From: Pseudeuparius sepicola
Lineage: Eukaryota > Arthropoda > Insecta > Coleoptera > Anthribidae
Direction of reading: 5' to 3'
Assembly (NCBI GenBank): GCA_963920635.1
Contig: OY987308.1
Span: forward strand, 20,117,096-20,181,095
Length of the DNA stretch: 64,000 nucleotides
Both the position numbers and the translations under genes were made by a program. Position 1 is the first letter of the stretch. Every line of letters starts with the position of its first letter. The notes under the pieces are model-generated. The model was not told the origin of the DNA, did no database searches, and saw only the letters and a list, made by a program, of their open reading frames with translations. Of this stretch, positions 25,201 to 37,200 are shown in pieces.

Positions 25201-28200
25201 TCCGGAAAATTCGAAATTGCGATATATCCTGACAGGAGAGGGATCCGACAATTTCCTGCTTGACAAAGATACGGGATATCTGAAAACCGTTACACATCTC
25301 GACAGGGAAAATCAGTCGAAATATTTATTGACGGCTCATGTGCACGACAAAGAACATGCAAACTGGGAGTGTTCTTCTCAAATCGAACTGATTATATCGG
25401 ATCTAAACGACAACGCACCACTATTTAGTTTGCCGTATTATTCGGTGGCTCTGCCGGAGGACGTAGAAATTGGGACGTTGGTTACTAAAATACACGCGAC
25501 AGATGCAGATATTGGGATAAACAGAAAGATAAAGTATTCGTTTATAGACTCGTTTAACGATCATTTCTTGATGGCAGCGGATAGCGGGATCATTACATTG
25601 GCGAAGCCATTGGATAGAGAGCTTAGAGCGATGTATAATTTGACAGTACAAGCTGTCGATCAAGGTAACGCTAAACCTTATGTTGTAATTACGCAAAATG
25701 TAACAATCATTATCTTCTAGGCACACCTCAGCTGTCCAGCACGGCACACCTAATCGTCAACGTCCAAGACATCAACGACAACCCACCCGAATTCGCGAAC
25801 AAGTACTACTTCGCCAGCGTTCCAGAAATTGACGCCATTGGTACTGAAGTAGTGAGAGTGTTGGCCACCTCCAAAGACATAGGCCTTAACGGGGAAGTTT
25901 TCTATTCCATAATCGGCGGAAACGAGCACAAGAAATTCGCCGTCAACAACAAGACCGGAGTGATAACCATAGCGGACATGTTGGATTACGAGAGGGCAAA
26001 GGATTATTTCCTGACGATACAGGCGATCGACGGCGGCACGCCGCCATTGAGCAACATGGCTACCGTCAATATTACCGTTACCGACTGTAATGACAACGCG
26101 CCTGTTTTTTCGCAGTTGTCGTATGGTGCGAGGATTCGAGAGGATGCTCACATTGGAGATAAGATTCTGCAGGTATAATAATGAAATAATTTATTTAGCA
26201 CATCCTGTCTACTAATGAGACAACATTATCTATTTGAAATTTACAATTTTTAATTATATGAATTGATATAGCAAATATTTTCTTTACAATACCATACATC
26301 CTAATTTTAATTTTAAATAATCTCGGTTTTTTAACTTTTTGTATCTCTCAATCTATCATTAAATAATTTTAATCCCCTGTAAAAATTTTAATTATCTCTT
26401 CTATTATAATGGGGAACAATTTTTTTTATTTTTTTAATGTATTTGCATACCTAAGGAAAGAGCACATACTATCAGCCCTCAAATCGCAATATTTAATTTG
26501 CAATAAATAATTAAAGTTGTGACCGCAAGCTATTCATTTGAAACGACATGAAAAGCGCGGGAATGGTTGTGACGTCACACTGCTCGACCGATCAGAAGGC
26601 AGTGACAGGAGTGACAGGTACACAGAATTAGGGAAGGACGAATGGAGATTGAACGTTACAATAAACAGTTCGTCGACCCATTTCCAGAGGGTCTAGGTCA
26701 AAAATAAGAACCGCCTAAAAGTTCAAATTAAACAAGCACTTCTTTAACTGAATGGTGAGGCCACGGGACTAGTAATTCGTAGGTCCCAGGTTCAATCGCA
26801 CAAGAAGTTTTTTTTTAATTATCACTGCATTCTACCTCTTATATTTATCATTGATTATCATTTTTAGAAATAATTGGACAATGGTTATTATGAAGATTAT
26901 TTCTCACAATCTACTCCATAGTGTATTTAAATTTAAGGTACTTACCTACCTAATATGACAGGAAAAATGTAATACATTGCTCGATGCGTAAGTTCTTTTT
27001 GGCCTCAGATAGAGTTTTAAGACCCGAGGCAACACGGGCGTTAAACAACCACCTCAGCCAAAAAAGTGCACTTCTGCATCTCGCAATGTAAATAACTATT
27101 TAATACAGCACACTCTTTTCAAACATTATCAACAATATCAAAACTGAGATAGACTATAATTAGACGGATAGACAAGGATGGAACGTTCTCGTTGATCTTT
27201 CTAAACAAAGCTTGCGTAGTGCTGCAGTTTTTCTTCATGTGCTGCCCATATTAGTTTATTCATGGTGCCGCCGCCCACCAGAGGCGCCACCACCAACGAG
27301 CTACTTGACGTCACAACCAAGCAGGGCGCGTTACAAGAATGATTTGAATTATGCAGTTTTTAATTGCTTATATTTATTACATAAAAATAAAAAATAAGTT
27401 TTTTTGTGAACTGTGGTTCATTTAATGGCAATAAATTACTTATTTATTAATAATATTTTTCAAATTTAATTTTTGTGCCAGTTTCCCATTATTATTTTTG
27501 TAGGAAAAATCTTACATAAAGCTTGAATGGTAATGAACTTTTCAGATTGTAGCTACAGACCTGGACAGTGACAAAAATGGCGAAGTATCATACTCGGTCC
27601 TTCGCGGTGACAACCAGAACCAGTTTGCCATAGACGCCACCACCGGCTACGTGTCAGTGGCCGCCGAACTCGATCGTGAAGCAGTATCCAGCTACGTCTT
27701 GGAAATCTTAGCTAAGGACAACGGCGTTCCCGTCCTCTCCAGGCAAACATTGCTCAACGTAGAAATAACCGACGCGAACGATAACCCCCCGCTGTTCTCG
27801 CAAAGCAACTACAGCACGGTTGTCCAAGAAGACAAACCTTTGGGCCATTCGATCCTTCAGTTTGACATCACCGACGCCGACACCGTCCCAAATACGGTGC
27901 CTTACACGTTCGATTTTAGACTCGGAAACGAAGGCAGCCACTTTAGATTGGACCAAGACGGGGTGCTGCGGACGGCCACGAAATTCAACCACAAAATTAG
28001 GGACACGTACCAGCTCCAAGTCAGGGTGTTTGACAACGGCAGTCCGCCGCTGTACTCGGACGCTTGGGTCGTCGTCAAGGTCATAGAAGAATCTCAGTAC
28101 CCGCCCATCTTGACGCCGCTCGAAATAAACATCAATTCTTACCTGGACGAATATCCGGGCGGCATCATCGGCAAGGTGTTCGCAAACGACCAAGACCAGT

Positions 28201-31200
28201 ACGACACCCTAACGTATTCCCTGTCGCCTACCTTGGGCATATCGTATCCGACCCACGAGCTTTTCCAAATAAATCGGACGGACGGTACGCTGACGGCACT
28301 GCCTCGCCTGGACGTAGGCGACTACAGGTTGAACGTGAGCGTGACGGACGGCAAATACCACACGCACAAAATCATGAAGGTGAACGTGGAAGTTTTGTCG
28401 GAGGAGATGCTGGAGAATTCGGTGGGGGTCCGATTCAGAGACGTCAGTCCCGACACGTTCATTTTGAGCCACAGGAAAGGATTCGTGAAGGCCGTGCGGA
28501 ACGCGATGAGCTGCAGACTGAAGGACGTGGTCATAATAAGCGTGCAAACGTCGGCGGACGAAGATGTTTTGAGGGCAAAGAGGTTCGCCAGTAAGGACCT
28601 GGACGTGCTCTTTACGGTAAATAAACCCCAACCCTCCTCTTGTGTATCAGTTCTTTAAAAGTTCTATGTTTTCAGGTTAGAAAACCTGAAGAGGGCTTCT
28701 ACGCTGCTGACACGATACGAAAAGCTGTCAGCGACAATCTCGAAGAGCTAGAGGAAAGCACTAAGCTCATAGTGGAAGAGATAATTCGTCTAAAATGCAA
28801 CAACAAGTACTGCATATACGGCGTGTGTCAAGATCGCTATGTGCTCGACTCGTCCGTCATTGAACCTATCTCCACCGATATGATCAGCTTCGTTTCTCCC
28901 AGGCACAAACAGAAGCTCGAATGTTTGTGCAAAGAAGGTTACGGTGGAGACAAATGCGATACTATTGTCAACGAGTGTGCAAGGTAAGTTTGACAGATAA
29001 TTGCAATATTTATAATTTTTGTAGTTTGTTTATTTAATAAGTTTGGTTGTCAAATTAAGCCTAAATATTGAATAATTAAATTATTCGCAGTTGTTAAATT
29101 CTCCTCCTAAATACAACCATTGAATAAGGAATTCGTTTAATCAATGATACAACTCAGGGTATGCCTTATAATCAGATAATATCTTTCGTGAATATTAACA
29201 TTGAATAAAGGATATATATTTATATAAATATATATCCTTTACTCAATGATATTAACTCATTATAATCTGATATTTCTGGTATTTTCAGCTTTGGGATTAT
29301 AATTCGTAAAATTAATGAAAGATATTATCAATAATAGACATTATACCACTTGTTATATTGCCCCTGATAACCAGTATTTTAGGGAACCTTGTCCTACATA
29401 CAAAATCTGCGTTCCGGACGCGTCCCAAATGGGGTACTCCTGTCAGTGTCCCGAGGGATATGCGGGATCTATGTGCGACGTCGACATTTCCAAGTGCCAC
29501 GATCAAAACTGTTACATCGCTAGAAATCCCATATCTTTCACCGGAAAAAGCTACTCCCAATACAGGATTATCAACAAGAAGAGCATCGAAGATGAGCTAT
29601 GCTTGAGCATGAGGATAAGGACTGTGCAGCCCACTGGGAATCTCATGTATGCCTCTGGAAAAGTCGACTACAATATTTTGGAGGTTTGTTAATAACACCG
29701 ATATGTATTTGGGACATTTTTTAGCCGGGTTTTATTTCGTAGATCGTCAACGGTGGAGTTCAGTATCGTTTCGAGCTGGGAAGCGGCGAGGGTATTGTAC
29801 GAGTGGCGGACGTGTACGTTTCCGATGGATCGTGGCATGAAATAAAACTGGAAAGGCACAAGAACAACGCCAAAATCGTCATCGATGGTACTTACACCGC
29901 GCAGGGTTCCGCTCCCGGCATCAGCGACATACTTAACTTTCAAAACGACGAGGTAAACAGACTACTTTCTATTTTGCCGAAACTAATCCGTACCTTCCTA
30001 GATGTACCTGGGAGCGGAAGTTCACCAACACCCGTCGATCCTCGGCTTCGAGGACGTCCAGAAGGGATTCTCCGGGTGCATGGACGACATAAGAATCTCC
30101 AGGGTGTCGGTTCCTCTGCATAAATCCGGCGACAATAGCGTGGTGGTGTTGAAAAGACTCGCGAACGTCAACTTCAGCTGTGATACTAGTAGCATATTAG
30201 TGCCGTTGGGGCCGTGCGGGTCCCAGCCTTGTATGAATGGAGGAACGTGCAGGTAATCGATTTGCGGGAGTACCACAGGGTTCTCATTTGGGACCCTTCA
30301 ATAAGAGTTATTGTTCGCAGGGAGACAAAGACTGGATACGAGTGCGAGTGCCACTCGAGGTTCACCGGAACGCTGTGCGAGATGGACACGGACCCGTGCG
30401 CTTCGGCGCCGTGCCTATACGGTGGAAAATGCACTCCCACTATAACCGGAGACTACTACTGCGATTGTGTTCTTAGGTTAAGCGGGAAGAGGTGTGAATA
30501 TGGAAGGTAAGCCTGTTCCATTCTCGCGGTGAGCATCTACAGACGACACCTCTTCTTCTTCCTCCTCAGATTCTGCTCTCCCAATCCGTGCAAACACGGG
30601 GGAGTTTGCGAGGAGGGCGACGACGGGCCCCTCTGCAAGTGCAGGTCGTTTGCGGGCGAATTCTGCGAATACGACCTCAACGAGTGCGACTCGACGCCCT
30701 GTCAGAACGGCGGTACGTGCATAAACGAGATCGGTTCGTTCCACTGCACGTGCCCGTCAAACGTGACGGGTCCACATTGCACGAACACAATCTACAACAC
30801 CCCGCTGTCGTCGAGCTTCTACAACTTCACTTGGAATGAGCTGATGATTCTCGGGATTGGTGCTATCGTAGTGTTAATATTGGTGTCCGTTTGCTGTTGC
30901 GTGCTGTGCAGGTGTTACTACAAGCGTAGGGCGAAGAGGCGTAGAAACATCAATAACGAAAACATCAAGGACCTCGTCCTGAATTCGAGCCGGCCCCACG
31001 AAATGTCGGAGTTCAAACGCGGCTCCAAACTGAGTAATCTGGAGGTGAACCAGCGGGAGTTGCCCATGTGTCCTCCGAGACCGCTTTCGTACACTCCGAG
31101 TTCGCAGAACGATCCGCTGTACAACTGCAACAATGTCGTCAACGTGATGAACAATTTGGACACGTTGAGGAGTTACGGGTCTGCCGGCGATGAGCTCGAG

Positions 31201-34200
31201 AATGTGCCACCCGAAAAGCCGGATTATGTTAGAAATTTGAACAGGTAGGTCATTTGCGGTAAGAGACTTCTCGAATAATTGACGCGTGTTTTATAGATGT
31301 CCACCGCAAGGCTGCATAAGCAACCACTGCGACTCGGAAAAGACGACGTGGGCCGACCAGATGCATTTGGCGAATACGCTCAACGAGAAGCCAAAAATTA
31401 AAAACGGTATGTTTTCTAAACTGTAATAAAGAATAGTAGATTCTGTAATGAGGTTAGAATGAAAAAATTCGAAACGAGTGGAAAATTCCGAACACGAGCG
31501 TTAGCGAGCGTGACAAACCACGAGTATCGAATTTTTTCATTCTAACTGAGTAACAGACTGTATTTTCTCCACGACTATTCGTGAATGTAATTATTTTCCA
31601 CGACCAGAAAGTCAAAAAGCAATTAAATTAAATTTGAACAAAACAAGTTATTTATTCACACATTTTGCATGTATTAATATGTATATTTATAGTATTTGTA
31701 CAATTATTGAAATTGAAAACTGGTGCATTGGAAATATTTTCCGTAATTTTTTTTCAACACAGATCGGTTTGTAGATATGGAGTTGACAGACGTATAGGTA
31801 GACGAATTGGAAGATGAAGGGGCAGTTACTGACGATCCAGTAATTGACGAGACTAATTGATTTGCTACATTTATTCGATTTTGTAGAGAATTTTCTATAT
31901 ATCCTTCTGCTACTTGAGAAGACTTCCAGCCCTCATGTCTTTTTAATGTTGTAATATTCGCACCTGCGTTTACCAACATAGTTTCTGACGTACGGCGGAA
32001 ACAGTGGCCAGTATATTCTTGTGGGTTTTCTAGATTCAGGAACGTGGCAATTTGTTTAGGCATATTACCCAGTTTATTTATTTACTTGGCGTGTACATTT
32101 ATTTTTTTGGAAATTAATAAAAAAATTATCAAATTTAAATTAATAAAAAAATTATCAAAGGGAATAAGAGAAGGTCTCAGTGCCCAGTAATTCTTTACAA
32201 TATTAAATATTATAATAAAAATCTCCCGTGATTGTAAATTCTCTTGGTTTTTTAGTTTTCGTATTGGGAACTGCTATTAGTATTACGGAACCTAAATCTT
32301 TAATGTCAGAAACTTTCATGTTGTAAAGTTCACTCTTACGACAAGCCCCAAAAACCAATTACCAATTACAAGGGTGACCTAAAATAACTAAATTTTATTA
32401 AGTTATTTGAGAGATAATTTTTACCACCTTTGTAGCTAAATATATCACATCCGGAGCATTTTCTAAGAATTGCCTAACATTTTCTTCTGTAAAAACCTTC
32501 TTAGGTAAATAGTTTCCAGAAGAGTGTTTTAGTAAAGATTTTAATTTTTTGTATTTTGATATATCGATATCATGTTTCACATTTATCATTGCTTTTAAAA
32601 TTGAATACATTTTCCATAGAGTCTAGGATTTCCATTTTTTTAAGAAATCACCAAAAAATGCAATTAAAACGTTTTCAGAGAATGAGGTCTTTTTCTTTTC
32701 TCGTTGCCACTCCCTTAACAACGCATAATATTTTTCATATTCATGTTTCGATTTTTGCGACAGCAAGTTCTCACTTATATTATTTGCACAATTTGTAATT
32801 TCAGGTGGAGTATTATCAAATTCCATATCAAAATCACTCGATTTTTCACTCATTTTATTTAACTTAAAACACGTTCGAAAATACTTATTATGACGCGCAC
32901 CCCCACGCCGCTATTGTTGACAGCGAGGTTGACAGTCTTGAAATCCATGGCACTCTATGCTGTGTTTAGTTCGATTAGCGTATATTCATTCATTGTCTTG
33001 TTATGGAATGAAAATTTATAAAATAATGCAATGATTTATTTTATTATTAGTACGAAATATTAGTATCCCTATTATTATATTGTTCATTTATGTGCAATAG
33101 ATTATAAAAATTATATTAAGATCCTGGAAATACATGCAAAACACTCGAGAAGCAAGTATTTAAGAATAAATCATCTCGCTCTAGAGTGAGAATTTTTAAG
33201 TTCTATTATTAAAAATGATTTTAGAATAGTTACATTCACGCATGGTCGTGGAGAAAGAAAAGTACATTCGTAAATTGTCGTTTTTACATTCTAGATTATA
33301 AAGTGTCGAGTCCCGTCAACTGCGACCCACCGAACAGGCTGTACGGCGGCAGGAGCAACACGGGCGGCCACATCAAGGCAAACGGCACGATCGTTCCCGA
33401 GGAGGATCAACGAAACGTCGGAAGTAAGTAAAAAGACGACGACTAGTGGCGGCGCCTAAAAGACAACTTCACCCCGTCCCGTCCAGGTTACCACTGGGAC
33501 TGCTCGGACTGGGCGCGCCACAGCCAGACCCTGCCGAACATCACCGAGGTGCCGGGCAGCGAGGTGCCCGACTCGTCGTCGTTCCACAGCAACGAGAGCA
33601 ACGAGTCGCGCTGCAACCACGCGCCGTCGGCCCGCAACCACCGCAGGAGGGGGGCCGGACCGCCGGGCGAACGCGACGCGGATGCGGACAACAGCGGCGG
33701 CAGCTCGGGGCCGAACGCCCTCGACAGCGGCAATGAGGAGTATAAATTCACCACAGGTAAGGCGACGAGTTCTCTCTTTTGTCTGGTAATATTGAACGAG
33801 ATTGGGGCAGATTTCGATGAATGTTGGTCAAGACTCGGCCTTAGGGTTGGAGGTCGATTGCCGTTGCGTTATAACTTCATCGGGTACGCAACGTCAAAGG
33901 AATTTCCACCCTCCAACCTGAGCTGAATTGTCAAAACCAGGGACTCTTTAAAGCAAGGGGACCCAGCATTATACTTTCCAAAGTGAGGCCTATTCTTTCA
34001 TGATTCTAATAGTATCAGTGATGCCAAGTATGCCATTTTATTGGAGGATCTATGAATATAACAGGTACTTTGATTGTTAGTAAAAATTAATAATGGTTTC
34101 CATGATTTCTAAAAATTAGACTTGACAATTTTGTGTATACAAGTGCAGAATGTGGCAACAGTCAAATGAAAGAAATTTATTTTATATTATTTCCACGAAT

Positions 34201-37200
34201 TTAAGTAATAAGTATGGTAAGTCAGTAGTGCCGATTTTGCTTATTTAAGAATTTGTCGCTTTTGCACCTTGTTACCAGGTTCCTCAATCCATTAGTAATA
34301 TGTATACTTGAACTTTTTTCCCTTGTTGAATGTATCTACCCAAAGAACTTTCACAGATTTCAGGATGGACTAATAAGATTAGGTCCAGTAGTTCTAATGA
34401 TGTAGTTTTTCTCGGTGTTCATTATAAAATTTTTGTAATTTTATTTCTCTCACAAGGTATACTTCATAAACTTAAAATAAACTTGTAGTCGTAGATAAAA
34501 ACTCTTTAAAAAAAGACCTGACTGAAGCTACCTGCTTAATAATTTAAAATTTTCGAAATACGATTTGTTTTTAAGTACCTACTTATACGTAATGCCCACG
34601 TAATGGGAATTGTAGGATTACTAAAGGTGATACAGGATAAATCTGGTTGCAATTATTGGGACTACTACAGGTGGCCACATTACCTTTAATTGCCACATCT
34701 GAGTATCTGGAAGTTAGAAAAGTTCAAAATTGTGAATTATGATGGGAAATATTTTGCCTCCTTTAGAATCAGGCACTGGCATGTCACATAAAACCTGATG
34801 GCAGTTGGACACTGACATATAACATAAACTTGTATGAGCCCCCTTGTGGTCTCCTTGGAGTCGACAGAAAACAAACTTCCCCTCAAGGCATTACTTTTCC
34901 TATGTCATAGACTGTGACGTATGCTGGTTCCCCTTATTTTAAAGAGTCCCTGGTCAAAACCCATATAAAATTTGTCGAATATCAATTTATAAACCGTATT
35001 CAACATGGTTGACTACCATGCTCTATTCGATTTTAGGGTGGTTAGAAACGTCTTTTTAAATGTCAACTATCCATTAAATACAACACAAAATTATGTGTAA
35101 GTCCTGAGTGTCGTGTATTGCCTTATATTTTGAAAATAACAAGTGTGTCATTCGTGATAATATAACAGCATCATGTTTGGAAATTTATTTACATTTCGAT
35201 ATATATAACATGTTTGAATAGATTATAATACATATCAAAACTAACAATATTTTTACGGTTTTCAAGCAGTGCCTTTAATTATTGTCAAACCGAGTAAGTA
35301 CCTGCTAAAAAAACATTGTTTGACAATATAATTTTCAATGGCCTCCTATGACGTTGGGTGGCTTATATACAGTATGTCCACGTTTAGGGATTCCGATAGG
35401 AAAAACTTCTTTATTTTTTTTCATTTGTTTGCTTGTACAAATAATTAACATTTCTTGTACGGGTTGTTCAAAAAATTGAAAAAACCTAAAATGGTACAAG
35501 AGTAAACTGCCTTTGTTTGTGAAGTTATGGAAAAAGTTATTAGGGTAAGTTATTCAAAATGAAAAGATAGTCCACAATACCAATATTTTTAACTTCTTTG
35601 ATTTATTTGTAATCATTTAAAATGTTTAAATTTCCTAATACATATTGAATTATTTCAAATTAACAATCCACAAGATTTAAACATATTATTTACTCAAACA
35701 CGTTACCACCATATGCAGCACGTTTTCAAAGGAAAAACTAATTCAGATAAACTGATCTCATCTAAAGATATTGAAGAAAACGGCGTCTCTAATCTTGTCC
35801 TTTAATCAAATAAGTAGGCAGATTCTTTCAAAAATTAGCATTTTGGAGTATCGCATGTCAAAAAATAAAAAAGAAAAAAAGTTACAGAGAATAAAAAATT
35901 TAGAAATTGTCTGATTTTTGGCCATAGTTTTCACAGGTGGTCGCGAACAGCAATTTTCAACATAACAAAAGAAGGCCGCATCTGGAAGAGGTAACGATCA
36001 CACCCATCACATCACCGATTTTTTTCTGTCAAAAAATAACCAAAATATTTTTAGTGAGGTACTTATATAAGCTACCCTGTATATTGATGGTGTTTCACCG
36101 CCATATATTAATAAGAGTCGAAATTCATAGGACGTCATGAAATTTACAGAGCATGAGCGATATGTGGTCTTATCCAGCACTGAAGATGATTGATTGATTG
36201 ATTGATAAATTGATAAAGCAATAAAAAAATGCTATGTATTTTTATTGCTACTGACAGCTAACTTTCAAGTCGACCAAATGTGTAAGTACATAAACCAAAT
36301 TTAGAATATAAGCAGACTATAAAACTATACTCACTGATATAAAAGTATAATCGTTTTCTGACGTATTTATAAAGACTTCTCATGGCTATGGCTTCATGTC
36401 CTGGAAAACAGATGGCGCTGATAGCTAGCAATGTATATTGTATTGTATTTTGTGTCCGGAAAGAACATGGTGAGCTAAAAAAGTGTCAGACTTGACAACC
36501 GTGAGCAGTCTTTATTAATATGTCAGTCAACGGTATAATAATATAGAAACAATACATTCAATATTTCTATATTTAAGTCGGCTTTTTTTCAAAGTGAGCT
36601 GTCAGATATGACTTTCAGGAAAAACTGAGTGCTGAAATAAGATCTATATATGTGCATTGGTGTTTGTTTTAGCATTATAATCGCCTCATGCATGGTTTCA
36701 CTGTTTGGTCTGTTTGATTTGGCAAACATATTTAATATTTTCTTTTCTAGCACACTAAAAAGTTTCAGTGTTATTTCTAAAGAAAATTTCAACTGTATTT
36801 ATGGTTATTGCCTTTCTAACACTGAACATTTTTAAATTCTACAAATAAACGATAGATGGTGTTGTAAAATGTGACAGTTCAATAAGTTGTGGTAAATTGT
36901 TAACCTCCAACATGATGATTAGTTTATTGTTATTGTCTTGACCACACTGGTCATTGTCATAATTAAGTTCATTGTTAAGCGATAAAACTGTCCCATTTAC
37001 TACTACACTACATCTAGCCATGTAAAGCAACTATACTCATATATATAGTGACAGATATACATTGAAAAAATGATATGATTGTTTCTGTCTGTCTAGCGGA
37101 GAGCTACATTCGCCACCCGAATTCATATCTGCCATCTCACGGCTACAACATACCCTCCGAGGTGGAGGGGGGTGACTCTCTGCAGAGCCCCGGGGCCGAC

